Assembly: GCF_009017415.1 (NCBI RefSeq)
Contig: NC_092405.1
Coordinates: forward strand, 2,542,001-2,606,000
Source: Aspergillus flavus
Taxonomy: Eukaryota; Ascomycota; Eurotiomycetes; Eurotiales; Aspergillaceae
Direction: 5' to 3'
Length of the DNA stretch: 64,000 nt
The notes below the pieces were generated by a model. That model did not search any database. It was not told the DNA's origin and saw only the letters and a list, made by a program, of their open reading frames with translations. Position 1 is the first letter of the stretch; every line of letters starts with the position of its first letter. Of this stretch, positions 34,155 through 45,654 are shown piece after piece. The position numbers were made by a program, and so were the translations under genes.

Positions 34155-37028
34155 ATGATGAACCCTCATCTGCCCGCGATGCCCCATGGGCAGCCACCCA
34201 TGCCTACTCCCCGGCGGCAGCAGGACATTCCTTACTCTACAGGCCCCCCCAATATGCGCTCTCCTCCCGCGTACATGGGATATCCTCACATGAACGGCCA
34301 TCTTCCCCCCGCTTATACACAGCAATATCCTCACTGGTTCCCTCCTTACCCTCAAATGCAGCCGCATCCACGCCCATTTCAGCCGCCGTATGCACCGATG
34401 TATGTCTCCACCTATCCTCCTCAACCTGCTATGGCTCCGGCTCCTATCCCACCCCCATCGCTCCCCATGCACGCCAGGACTTCAACTCCACTCCAGTCCA
34501 CTATGTCTCCTGTTGGACCAGCGCCCGCTCCGATAAATATGCCAATGCAATCTCCTGCCGTCCTTCCCATCCACCCCACGACTAGCCCTATTATGTCTTC
34601 GCCTTCCGCTTCAGCCCCCGAGAATGCTCCCACGGTTGCTCCCACGGTTTCCACCCCCGTCAAGCCTTTCCGTGCGCCGGTAAGCTTTTTGAAGCGCCTC
34701 CTATAGCATAGTCCTCAATTTCTGACCAACATTTTCAGCTCCCTTGGCTCTCTGTTCCAGACCGTCCGTTCCCCGCCAGAGTTTCCCGCAGACGCCGAAA
34801 AAGCCGCGCCCTTCAGTCTTCTGTTTCGGTTGAACTGCCGGCAAAGGACACCCAGCAGGACGGCCATGATGGAAGACAAGGTGCGACGAAGTATGTAGAG
34901 CCGCATACTCAGACTCCGTCCGAACCTCAAACACCAACACTGTCTGTTGCACCATCGGTCGCGAATTCCACACAGCCCACCACCCCGGCTTCGGCTGTTC
35001 AATCTTCTGTCCGTCCTCAGTCGCAATCCAAAGGATCAAAGCCAGCAATTCCTGTAGTTCCTGTTGTCCCCGTTGTCCCGGGTCCTGGCGCTCCGCGACA
35101 GGAAACGAAAGATGATGCCAGCCGCTCGTCAGAAACACGAAAATCGCCCGGAGCAGTTGCCAATATCGCAAGTAGGACAGCTGAAGATACTTCTACCGAG
35201 CGCCCAATAGAACAGGGAGAGAGTACTACTTCGGAAGGTTCACCGAAACCACCCTCCCCTGTTCGTACAGCTCCAAAGTCCTGGGCGGACCTAGTTCGAG
35301 CCAAGAATCAATCGAAAAGTGCAGGCGTCACCGGTGCCTCATCTGCTGTATCAAACGGCGTGGTAAAACATAAGAGTGAATCTCTTGCAGATGTATTGGT
35401 GAACATGGGAGATGATGTCTCCCAGTATAGCGACAAGACTGCGTTTCTTGAGCCCAGGGGACTTGTGAATACCGGGAATATGTGCTATATGAACTCTGTA
35501 TGTTACGACAATTACTGCAAACGTGTGAAAGCTCACTGACTTTTTGGACACAACAGGTTCTCCAAATTTTGGTTTCTTGTGTACCTTTTTATCAGTTCTT
35601 GGATCATATTGGCCGGCGAGCATCACATAGTTTCCAGAGTGACTTCCCAATGATTGATGCTTTGTTAGTATCACTATATTTGTTTGCCCGAGGATTGATA
35701 CTAACTTGTAATTTGCTAGGATTATGTTTATGAAAGAGTTTCGTGTTATTGACGCTGCTCATTCTGAGGAACAGTTGAGGTTAAGGTTGAAACCCAATGA
35801 ACTTGAGCAATATGGAGATGCGTTTATCCCAGAATTTGTTTATCAGGTGATTCGGCAGTTGCCACGCTTTCGAGACATGCGCGTACGCTCTTCCTTATTA
35901 ATTCAGCCAATATATGCTCAGTTGACTAATTATCCAAACATACAGCGAGGACATCAACAAGATGCTCAAGAGTTCTTGGGCTTCCTTTTGGAGGAAATGC
36001 ACGAAGAATGTGCTCGTGCCGCAAAGGATGCGCCATCGACGAAGACTGATGGTGCAGCATCTCTGAGCGAAGAGCCATCTGCAGCTGATGACGAGTCTGG
36101 TGATGGGTGGTTAGAGGTTGGTCATAAGCAGAAACCTGCGGTTACAAGATCTTCTGGTCACATGTCTTATGAATCACCTATCATGAGGATATTCGGTGGG
36201 CAAATCCGGTCTGAATTCAAAGTACCTGGGAACAAGACTTCTGTAACCTTGGAGCCTTACCAACCCTTACAGTTGGATATTGGTTCACCTGAGATCAATA
36301 ACATTGTCGATGCTCTCAAGGGGCTGACAAAACCGGAGAGTATTCAAGGAGATTTCAACTCCTCGCGCGGCCCGAATGTCACAGCAACGAAACAGATCTT
36401 CATTGAGAATCTACCACCCGTTCTTATTCTTCACCTCAAACGCTTCCAGTACGATAGCGTTACCAGAGGGACCCAAAAAATCTGGAAGAAAGTTGGATAT
36501 CCTCTTGACTTGGAGATCCCTCGCGAAGTATTACCTCCTAACAGGCGCAATATCATGATGGCCCAGGGTGGACTGCCCAAGTACCGACTCATTGGCGTCA
36601 TCTACCACCACGGCAAGAACGCAAGTGGTGGCCATTATACTGTCGATGTCCGTCGCCAAGATGGTCGTGAATGGATTCGCCTTGATGACACTGTCATTCG
36701 CCGTGTCAGAAGCGAGGATGTTGCGGAAGCCGGTGGCGAAGAAGACCCCAAGGTGCTTGCGGCAGCTCTTGAACAGCATAAGCGCGACACCAACACGAAT
36801 ATCTATGAGCAAATTGATGATTTGGACCAGTCTGATAATGAGAGAGGTTGGAGTCAGGTCAATGGAACAGGCTCCGGTAATCACACAAGCAAAAAATCCA
36901 CTTCAGCAGTTACCAATGGAGCTCCAGCGACGTCTAAAGCACCTTCCGGGACTAGGACTCCAATTGGACGATACGGGTCCAAGGACAATAAGGTTGCATA
37001 CCTGCTGTTCTACGAGCGCATTGCATGA
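34155..37028 (+). CDS. Ubiquitin carboxyl-terminal hydrolase, Ubp3/USP10-like
   Basis: Exons 34155-34679, 34739-35497, 35557-35663 and 35720-37028 give 899 aa. The first 175 residues are Pro/Met/Tyr-rich and disordered, the next 220 low complexity ending in APKSWADLVRAKN, a USP10/Ubp3-type region. The USP domain begins at PRGLVNTGNMCYMNSVLQ with catalytic C424; the His box is IGVIYHHGKNASGGHYTVDV with H769, and RIDDLD-type charged sequence and YLLFYERIA close the domain. Intron 2 falls four codons after the catalytic Cys. Family role: with Bre5/G3BP-type partners it deubiquitylates 40S ribosomal proteins and secretory-pathway proteins in the cytoplasm. Adjacent, divergently transcribed RNF10/Mag2-like ligase suggests a writer-eraser pair, which is inference. 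Confidence 0.9.
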
Positions 37029-38500
37029 TTTATGAGGAGCGCATAGGAGGAAATCTCGACAATCTCTTACTAAAAGATAAAAGCAAAAGGCCACTTTCAA
37101 GGAATTCTCGACCTAAATACACTGCTCCTACCTTATTATCTGCTGTAGCAGATTGTTCTACGTTTGATTATACCAATTATGCCTGATGGCACTCTCCATT
37201 TGGTATGGATTATCACTCATCAGAGTATCTCAGTTGACATTTTGTGTCGGTTGCTTGTTGTAGCGATCTCGGCGACCGACTACTTGTCCGAAACCACACA
37301 CGCTTACAAAGATGACCGACCACTAAAGGGCCTAAAGCCTGTCATCATTGGTAATTCGGATCATCTTTGCAGCTTTTCAACTGATTGCTTAATTTTGTTT
37401 TTCTTTTTGTACCCCCCCCCCCCCCCTCTTTCTTGCTGCCTAGTGTTTTGCAACTTAAGCTGAACGTCCTCCACTTCCTCTTGCATCTTCTTCCAATTCT
37501 GTATGTGATGATATTCCCACCTACCGATTCATCTTCCTTGTTCTGCTTGAGTCTGTAATTGCGGTGTTGTATCTGGTGGAATGTTGCGCTGATATATACC
37601 CAATTTCCTCGCATAGCCCTTGGTTTGCTTCTCGGATGCACGTGGGTTTCTGACGTGTGGGCGTGGGATGGGGTTATAACGACTGCATGAATTTCCTTTA
37701 CAATAGACAAGTCGATCGAGGGTGGGTGGTTGTCTGATGTGATTTGACGTGGTCGGCTGCTCCGTCCGGAAACGGGAATTCGGACGATGCTGCAACGAAA
37801 CAAGATCCTAGCATTTACTGGTTCTTATGGAACGAACCAACCTTGTCGATGTCTATTTGACTCCTTTTTATTCTTTCTACTTTCCCTCCGATTTATCTAT
37901 CTCCATCATCTCGCTATCATTCCTTATGTTCTTTAATGACGAGGTATGGTGGGGTCATGTTAGCGGTGAAGTGCAGGATATCATGGCGGTGTAGAGAGAG
38001 AAAAAGGAGGGATGGGATGGAGTTTTACGATGACCAAAAGCGTTTCCCTAGGGAATATCAAGTATTATTTCTACATTTGACCCATCATAGTCGTGTCGTG
38101 ATCTTCCAATGAAAAGACCTTTTTGTTATAACTGAACAAAAGTTTACTGTTCTGAGCCATTCACATACTGAGATCATGACAATATCCTAAGACTTGTTCG
38201 TCTCTGGATAATCGTAGAGGTGCTTGTCGCCAATCTATAATCGTCCAGGCACAATAGCAAGGGTCACAGTACCCATATATGATGTGGAGTACAAAATCTC
38301 CACTGTACTATATGACCTTCAAAATATACAAGAATTGTAAAAATGCACCAGAGTAGACCTCCCCTTACCCAAAGAGTGTGCGATTGACATGTCTTGAACA
38401 ATAGCAGCAACGGAATAAAGGCCCATCCATGTTGAATGTATCGGCAGATCAGTTTCCGCGGCCATCACACATCACATTGGCACTAGTGAATCAACGGCTA
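37029..38500. other. convergent 3' intergenic region
   Basis: Between the convergent Ubp3-like and Na+/H+ antiporter genes. It holds a 15-base C run and short T-rich runs. No coding frame worth calling. Its length (1.47 kb) is large for a tail-to-tail gap here. Confidence 0.5.
37412..37426. repeat. poly-C tract (15 bases)
   Basis: Fifteen consecutive C residues, followed by a T/C-rich stretch. Long C runs are rare in this window; the length could vary or be a sequencing artefact. Confidence 0.8.
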
Positions 38501-40356
38501 CTACTCCGTACCTCCCAGCGTATTGCCGCCTGAGGTAGCCTCATTGCCAGGTTCTTGCATTACCAAGTTCACGGGTCTTTCGGGTTCTCCTTCATGTTTT
38601 GTACCTAGTTGCTGTTGATCCGTCAATTGTGCTCTTGCGACGGACCGGCCTATCTGCAACGTCGTAGACCGAGGTGCGCCGGGCCGTTTACGTCCTTGAC
38701 TGTTGTCTTGTGTTGCAGTGCTGTGGGTATGCTGTACATTCGCGATCGGCACCGGCTCTGCCTCGGGCGTGGAACCAACACTGAGTGCGTGGGAGATGGT
38801 CCGCGGCAGATGATACCCCGCTTTCACCAACGGTATAGAAAGACCATGCACAACCTGTATGTCCGTTAGAAACTAGGCTCAACAAGGGTTGAAAGGTTAA
38901 GGTGCGGTTTACAATGCTGCAGATGACTAAGAACCAGACGACAACATCAACAGCCTCGGAAACCTTCTGTGCATCATCACGGACTTTGCCATCAACGATG
39001 ATACCTTGTAAGAACTCTCGGCAGACCGATAGATAGAAGATGGCACCGACGCCAATGGGACCGAAAAATCCAACGAAGGCTGCTTGAAGAAGGTGCTCGA
39101 TTTGGCCGATATACTTGTGCATTGCGAAGATGATCGGCATCCGGCGAACGAGAAGGATCAGGACTCCCAAGAAGATCAAGCGATAGATTGGGATAATATT
39201 GTTGTTCAGGAAGGAGGACCATGGGCAGACGGCACCGAACCACATAAATATGGCCAAATTCAAAAGCATATCAATGGTTGGTTGCAGTGAATCGTCCATC
39301 GTTTCGAGGCGGAACCAGTCACTATCGAAATCAGCATCATGAAGAGCCATAGTAGAAAGAGGGAAGGGCCGTTACTCCTGAGTAAAAACATTACCTGCTA
39401 CAAAGCAAGCCAGAAGGTCGTCTGTTCCAATCATGCCGCAGGTACCCACAATAAAAAGCTATAGTCAACGCTGCGTCAGTAATTGCAGGGTGCTTCCAGG
39501 GGTAGACTTACTTACTGCAAGGGCGATAGCAAAGACGAGGAAACTCTCGCGGTCGACATAGCGCTTCTCTTCTGCCCAGTGAAGCAATTCTCTAGAAACC
39601 CAGCCGACAGTGATCCCATATACAACGCTTAATATCACTGTGTAAGCCCAGGTTTCGTAGAACCACAGTCCCATGGCTTTCCCGGCGCCTCCGCTATACC
39701 CGGCGCCTCCCATGCCCGTGTATTTGAGCAGATACATAGCAAAAAATAGAAAAGGATATCCAAGGCCATCATTGGCCCCTGATTCAGCAACAATGATCCT
39801 TTGAAGTGGCCGAGGGACATTCTTGTCCGCGAACTTACCTTTTACAATTGAGTTGGAAAGTACCGGGTCAGTTGGAGTTACACATGCGCCAATTATGAGA
39901 GCGTGTAGAAACTGAAAGTTAGGGATCATGGCCCAAATGACAAGACTGCTACATAGCCACATGGCAGCCATGCCAGGCCCCAGCAGTAATGATAGGCTTT
40001 TCCATTCTAGTTGCAGGTAGCGTTTAGGAAGTTGGACCCCGGCAAGTACCAACTGAACCCCAAGAACTAGTCTGGTGAAGTACATTGTAATCTCCTCCAG
40101 ATTTTGTTCTGAGCCGAGCGCATATTCCTTAGGTCTTATAAAATTGGCTGCATGTGGAGAGAAGATAATCCCAGCCAATAATGAGATTACTGTCGTTGTC
40201 AGTGGCGTTGGCGGTAATCTATACAGAGGGTAACGAACATGCTTCAGACAAATAAAATCTCTCCTTGAACAAGTAGGAAACTAAGCCAAAGACCGAGATA
40301 AACCCACCCAACGTGGCGCAGACAATGTTGAAGTTGATCAACGCAAGGGTCGGCAT
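38501..40356 (-). CDS. Plasma-membrane type Na+/H+ antiporter (Nha1/Sod2-like)
   Basis: Exons 40356-40239, 40189-39516, 39458-39376, 39321-38913 and 38854-38501 give 545 aa in frame. The join of exons 1 and 2 uses a GTTCGT donor and restores YLSEALISLLAGIIFSPHAANFIRP; the exon 3-4 join uses GTAACG and gives AGNVFTQDDWFRLET. About 12 membrane helices span residues 1-430, with the cation-exchange core CVTPTDPVLSNSIVKGKF and ESGANDGLGYPF. The cytosolic tail is about 110 residues, much shorter than in yeast Nha1. Family role: Na+/K+ efflux in exchange for protons at the plasma membrane, giving salt and pH tolerance. The tail is rich in Thr, Gln and Arg without a recognisable motif. The last codons overlap a TACTCCGTA nonamer (38502-38510). 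Confidence 0.9.
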
Positions 40357-40705
40357 GATTCCCCTTCCAGAAGCTTGTGAGATCCTTTAGTCACGGGTTG
40401 TCTGGAATGTAGCTTCACGATAGCGCAACAGCAAATCCGTAGGTGCGTCTACCTAAGGGCCTCAAAAGTTCTCTTCAATGTTTGTCAGAGTCACAAGCCA
40501 AATGATGGAAAATCCTTAGTTTTGATGCCCAGAGATAAAAGGCGCTGTCTTGGATTGATAAAATTGCAAGCATATGTTATTCAACCATAGTATAGATCTG
40601 CCTGACTGTAGGAATCACTGTCATCTGAGACGTCTGCACGTCTACACTCGGGAACTCAAACAGGAATGCTGGGGTGCGGCCGAGACTTGACAGGTTCAGT
40701 GACAC

Positions 40706-40729
40706 CACACACACAGAGAGAGAGAGAGC
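40706..40729. repeat. compound (CA)n(GA)n microsatellite
   Basis: About four CA units run directly into seven GA units. It lies about 350 bases upstream of the antiporter ATG. Confidence 0.7.
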
Positions 40730-40990
40730 AAGACAGCTTCTCTCGAGGTAAAAAAGGAGGTGTACACGAAGAAGTGCTAAAGCCGAAGGCCGGTACGAAG
40801 TATTTTCAACGTGGGGGATCACAGAGGTGGAGAGGGGACCAAAATCAAAAGACGAAATCAATTGATAATAGATTAAATCTGGGGACGATTAAATTTAAAT
40901 CGGGGCCGGAGCTTGTTCTTGTGACTTGCTCGACTTTACCCTAACGGGAAGTAGATAAATAGCCTAGCAGACTGGCCGGTAATTCTACTA

Positions 40991-41006
40991 AGTAGTACGT
41001 ACTACT
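40991..41006. repeat. 16-base perfect palindrome AGTAGTACGTACTACT
   Basis: The sequence equals its own reverse complement. It directly abuts the first copy of the tandem duplication that begins at 41005 and shares the GTACGT core repeated within that unit. Confidence 0.75.
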
Positions 41007-41103
41007 AGTCGTACGTGAGAATTATGTGATCAATTTTATCGATTATTATTTCTCCTAGTCGTACGTGAGATTATGTGATCAATTTTATCGATTATTATTT
41101 CTC
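41005..41103. repeat. tandem duplication of a 50-bp unit
   Basis: Copy 1 spans 41005-41054, copy 2 41055-41103. They start CTAGTCGTACGTGAGA and end TTATTATTTCTC and differ by a single missing A in copy 2. Such near-identity implies a recent event. Confidence 0.9.
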
Positions 41104-41248
41104 TCATTGGATTCGATAATGTATTTCCATCCCAGGATATCATCATGGTGGTATGTCAGTTCCCAGACCACTTTCATAAAGACACAAGATAAAAAGAGCC
41201 CTGACTCCTTTAAGGACAGACAACAAAGCATCATAGTCATCATCATCT

Positions 41249-41323
41249 GAGAAGGGGAAGAAAAAAAAGAAAAAAAAAAAAAAAAAAAAGGAAGAAGAAG
41301 AAGAAGAAGAAGAAGAAGAAGAG
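41249..41323. repeat. 75-base purine tract with A runs and (GAA)n
   Basis: An uninterrupted purine strand: GA-rich, then A8 and A19 runs, then about ten GAA units (41290-41322). On the RNase H1 strand it is a polypyrimidine tract in the 3' flank, 70 bases past the stop codon. Mirror-repeat purine tracts can form triplex DNA. Confidence 0.85.
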
Positions 41324-41393
41324 TAAAGAGTGAAGGGAAACGAGGTGGCGAAGTATAGGCCAAGAAACGGAGGGTTAAAAAGGCGTTATCGAG

Positions 41394-42746
41394 TTAGATA
41401 TCATCGTCAAATATTTCATCGGGGATATTCTTGGCCGCTTCCATAGCTGCTGCCTTTTCAGATACCCCCCGTTGCGCTCCATTAACAGCCAGACGGTCAG
41501 CTGCCTCATTTCCCGGGTCCGAATTGTGCCCCTTAACCCACTCGAATAGTGTCTTAACTTTAAGCTCATCCCGCTCCTCGATTTTGACACGAATTGATTC
41601 GACTAAGTCCTTGTTCTCAACCGGTTTGTTATCCGACGTAAGCCACTTATTGCGCTGCCATTTGACATACCACACCGTCACACATTTTATCGCATACTGA
41701 CTATCTGTGAAGATTGTCACATCTCGATGACGTGGAGCTATGTCAAGAGCTCGAAGGATAGCTGTCAGTTCTGCACGCTGGTTCGTCTGACGGCTACCTT
41801 TCAGGGGCTCCGAGACATTTCTGCTGGGGAAAAGCAGCGTCAGTAAGGTGACAACCAATAGAAATGGTGGCGACAAAAGAGTAACAAACCTGTTGTCCCC
41901 GGGTCCGAAATAAACGCCAACTCCCGCCGACGCAAGCGCTCTGCCATTCTTCAGCGAACTACCATCCGTATAAATTCGCAACATCCCGGGAGGACCAGTT
42001 GCCTTCGTCTTTGTTACACTTTTCTGCTCCTTCGTTTTATAGACCACCTTTCCTGATTTTGGGTCCAAAAGTACGTTTGGGTCGAACCCATCCTCTGCCC
42101 CGGGAGGCAATGGGCCATCCCCTGGCTCTATGGGGGAGCCTTGCTCGTCCTTTGGTACGTCGCTCAATATCCCGGGTGCTCCAGGGAGTTTCTGTATCTC
42201 TGAAGTGTTCCCAGCGAACGAAGCACCATTGGCTTGACCCAGTTTTACAAAGGCTTCGGCCTCTTCCTTTGTGGAAAACTTCTTATAACGCGGTCGTGCG
42301 AATCCCTTGATCTGCTCCTGAGCTTTTGCCCAGTCGGTATAAACACCGGGTACTCGCCCACGCTGTATGCCGTAAAATCGACTAGGTTCTGTGCTGGAAG
42401 TAGTGGCGCCCGGCGCTGGCGGTAGTTTTGAGCCTGTAAGGAATGCATTTGCCTCTTCTAACGTCGAGAATGCTTGAACTGGAGCCTCCGTTAGTCGGGC
42501 ACCCGCACATCATATCAACGCGGTATAGAGTCCCTTACACACTGCACCTTTGTACCCGGTTACCTGGGTCAAGCAGTCATTCCATGCATAGTAAACCCCA
42601 GGTTGATATCCCGCCTTGACCGCGTAATATTTCCCTGCGGATCCTCGTTTGCGCTTGGTACCAGCTGTGGATGTCGGAGTCGATTGTACACTCGGAGACG
42701 GTTTTGTGGCAGGACCGGGAGGAGGGGATGGAGTAGCGTTCGTCAT
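41394..42746 (-). CDS. Ribonuclease H1 with two hybrid-binding domains
   Basis: Exons 42746-42539, 42478-41890 and 41820-41394 give 407 aa. Two N-terminal hybrid-binding (caulimovirus-viroplasmin type) domains are visible: KYYAVKAGYQPGVYYAWNDC...GYKGAVFQAFSTLEEANAFL and RFYGIQRGRVPGVYTDW...FARPRYKKFSTKEEAEAFV. The catalytic domain shows the RNase H D-E-D-D residues in YTDGSS, QRAELTAI, FTDSQYA and HNSDPGNEAADRLA. Role: removal of RNA from RNA-DNA hybrids and R-loops in nucleus and, in many eukaryotes, mitochondria. Intron 2 ends CAGCAG, so two acceptors three bases apart are possible. Upstream of the chosen ATG the frame stays open for about 80 codons with a mitochondrial-leader-like composition but no ATG. 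Confidence 0.92.
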
Positions 42747-44896
42747 CACGTTGCGCCGGCCAGCAGGAGTTGAAAGGGAAGTTTTCCGTAATAGAGGTCT
42801 GGCTGCTGGTCCAGGCCGAGGAGGTAGGTGTGAATAGAAAATTCTTGGCAGCGTTGTCAAGCTTCGTGAGTCGGTGGAGTTCAAAGTTGGAATGCAAATT
42901 CTCGGCCTGCAGCTCCAAATGGAACTTGAGTGTCCCAAGTTCGGAGCTACCAGGCAAGCCCAACTGAAGCCCGTATTGAAAGGATACGTATATTGACTTT
43001 AAACTTGAATGAACCCTAGGCAGTCTCGTGGGCTGGAACACGCTGAGACTCTGATGTTGTTGGGGTTAGGAAGTGGTGCGGGCTTTGGGGAAGGAGGATG
43101 ATCGCCGAGACAAGGAGGAGCAGGAGCAGGAGGGGGTGAAGGGAAAGGAAGAGGGGAACCATAAATAATTCTCATATGGGTATTGTTTTGTTTGACCAGC
43201 TCTTGATCTTTTTTTTTTTTTTTTCTCTCTCCTTTTGATTCATAAAAAACCACCTCATTTCCTGTCGTCCAATTTGCTGAATTAAGCATTTAAATTTCAA
43301 ATTGAAGTCATTCTTAAGCCAACTAAACTGCAGCGTAAGTTTCCAACTCTACTCGTTCGTGAATATATAATGCTATCGTATATAAAAAATATATATATAT
43401 ACACCCACACACTGCTATGCCACACCGTATGGTCTGAGCCCAGCTCTTCAAATACTTTCAGAAGAGATAAATGAACTCGATTGTTTCGACCCCCGCTATA
43501 CCGGTTATCCACGGTTTGTCATTCCCAACCGCAGTCGCGATCTTTATGGTTATCCCCCAGTTTAGAAAAACATTATCCAAGGTTGACACGCGCAGCGATC
43601 AGGACGCGATATGAACAATGCCCGCAACTATCGAGATTGCTTTTGCTGCGGGAGCCAAACATGTACTATGAAACTAACAAGGCTAACTACATTTCGAGGT
43701 TGATACCGAAGACTCACTAAGACTCAAACAACTCTTGAGCACTGGGGGGCTTTCACTTTATGAATCGAAGCGGGCTTCTTCCCAAAGTTATGTATGTCTA
43801 GCTGACGTAGTACGTCTATATTCTCGCTACCTTAGCTAGCTAGCTTAATGTCTCATAGTCAACCTTGAAGTCATATCCACTCTGTTGTTCACGGTTTCAA
43901 CGCAACAAGCTGGACTGGGGGATGTTTAGCCACATGGTGTTTAAGGTCAATTATTAGCCGTGCTGATACAGGACAGTATAACATAGCCAGTCGGCAGTCA
44001 CTGAGACACTATAATCATGAAGAATAGAAATTCTGTATACCTGAGCCATGCAGGGTAAGATAAGTTTCTTTCACTTTGACTAGCTTTGCTTATATTCACG
44101 GTATCTGCACAAATAACACCCGATTCAATTCCGTGTCAACAAAAAACCATAGAAATAGCCTGGCTTTAGCTCAGTGTTACCTACCGAGTTTCTCTATCTT
44201 ACTCTGTCTGCCTAGGATCGGGCTCATGCTACCTAGTGTATATAACTTCGTCTACTTTATCAGCGCTCTTAGCACTAAAAGGAAGACGAAGACGCCCTCT
44301 AAAAGACCTCCTCTGCCCCAATTGACAGTGGTATAGTAAGCTAATCTTCTCAACACAAGGTGTAATTGAAGAGCGGTCCCAGTGAATGAGTGAATGGAAG
44401 TGAACACCCAGCCCATAGTGCTAACCTTGGAAATCGGTCAACACCCCTACCAGCCTCTAATCGCGCCATTGGAGATGCTTTCTGATCCTTTTTTAAAATG
44501 ACAATCTCCCGGTCCTCAACAACTGACAACATTCTGCATATACATCACCGATAACGTGCGATTCTATCATCTGTTTGTCTCACCATTGAAACGGGGTATC
44601 AGGGATAAGTGCCTGGGAAAACGTCCCTAACTAGCTTCTTTGCAAGGCTGTCTCCAAACAGTCATGATTTAGAAGGGGTATGTAAAATATCAAGAGAATT
44701 CTGGTGTACGAAGTCAGCTTTGGACCTTTAATCCCAGAACTGCAACAGAACTAAAGAGCAGCAGGTAAGCTTGGCCCGCCTCCTCTAATACTGCCCCATG
44801 TTGAAAGTCATATATAACATACCGCGTTGTCAGATGAAGGACACCGCATCCTAACAGGGTAGCCTATGCGCAGTGACTGAGAAAACCGTGGACAAA
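42747..44896. other. 2.15-kb gene-poor region
   Basis: The right side of RNase H1 (its 5' flank, including an open, ATG-less frame to about 42992) leads into AT-rich DNA with a 15-base T run near 43210 and an alternating AT/TA run at 43382-43400. Frames above 60 codons are short and motif-free. I see no terminal inverted repeats or transposase motif. Confidence 0.5.
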
Positions 44897-45654
44897 ATGA
44901 ATGGCACCACTGCAGAGCCTACTTACTCCTACCCACCTCGCCCAACAAGGACCTCCTTCAATATTACACGCGAGTTGCACGTTGTCTGCTTACTGGATGA
45001 TGCTGAGCGGGTTACTGAATTGCTTGCGATGGGAGCAGATTGCGATGCCGTTAGCTACGCTGGCTATTCTGCGCTTGACGTCGCTGACTTGCTGAACCGA
45101 GTGAGCATTGTCAAATGTCTTTTGGCCCATGTGAATATCCAAGAGACCGGGATGCTAGAGCTCATGTACGCTATCCGTCAGGGTAGATCGACTGTTGTAC
45201 GAGCTTTACTGGAGATGGGTCTTAATGACCAGCTCCAAGACGAGGCGCTGTTCCGTGGAGTTTTCCTCATGGCCTGCTATATTGGAACGACTTTTGTCGT
45301 CAATGCTCTGGTCAAATATGGGCCGGGTCTTTTTATCTCTCCTTTCGAGGATATGTTTGTTCATGTTGCCATGTTTCTGAACAATACCGAAGTAGCTGAT
45401 ACGATTCGCGATATTGCTGACCTTGAACGTCGCAAGATGCTCAGAGATGTCGAGGTATGTGGTCCAAGAGGAAGCTCACACAGCTCAAAACCTGGCCAAC
45501 ACTAACATTGGGCTAGGCATATATGCTTCCAAATGCGTACTTGGAGGCGACTGAGGACACCGACAAGTTCTTTTCTGATTTTCTGCATGACTCTAACTCA
45601 CCTGACTTTAATGCATCTCCTGAGCACGATGAGCAGTTGTTTATCGATTCGTGA
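44897..45654 (+). CDS. small ankyrin-repeat-like protein
   Basis: Exons 44897-45454 and 45517-45654 (62-nt intron, GTATGT donor, branch CTAAC, CTAG acceptor) give 231 aa from the ATG of MNGTTAEPTYSYPP. Residues 25-150 read as three to four ankyrin-like helix pairs: RELHVVCLLDDAERVTELLAMGADCDAV, YAGYSALDVADLLNRVSIVKCLL, LELMYAIRQGRSTVVRALLEMG and MACYIGTTFVVNALVKYG. The C-terminus is acidic (LEATEDTDKF...EHDEQLFIDS). There are no membrane segments or catalytic motif. Ankyrin proteins of this size generally act in protein binding; the partner is unknown. It lies alone in a gene-poor stretch. Confidence 0.7.

Larger units (their letters stand above)
40357..41393. other. repeat-rich intergenic region
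   Basis: Separates RNase H1 (its 3' flank) from the antiporter promoter. It contains a CA/GA microsatellite, a 16-base palindrome, a 50-bp tandem duplication and a long purine tract, annotated separately. No credible ORF. Confidence 0.6.

Noticed and set aside
39377..39395. Alternative GTAATG donor in the antiporter gene
   Set aside because: Using it loses the conserved GNVFT segment; the GTAACG donor at 39375 keeps AGNVFTQDDWFRLET and frame.
42577..43041. 154-codon minus-strand frame overlapping the RNase H1 N-terminus
   Set aside because: Out of frame with the hybrid-binding domains and without an ATG; a shadow of the real frame.
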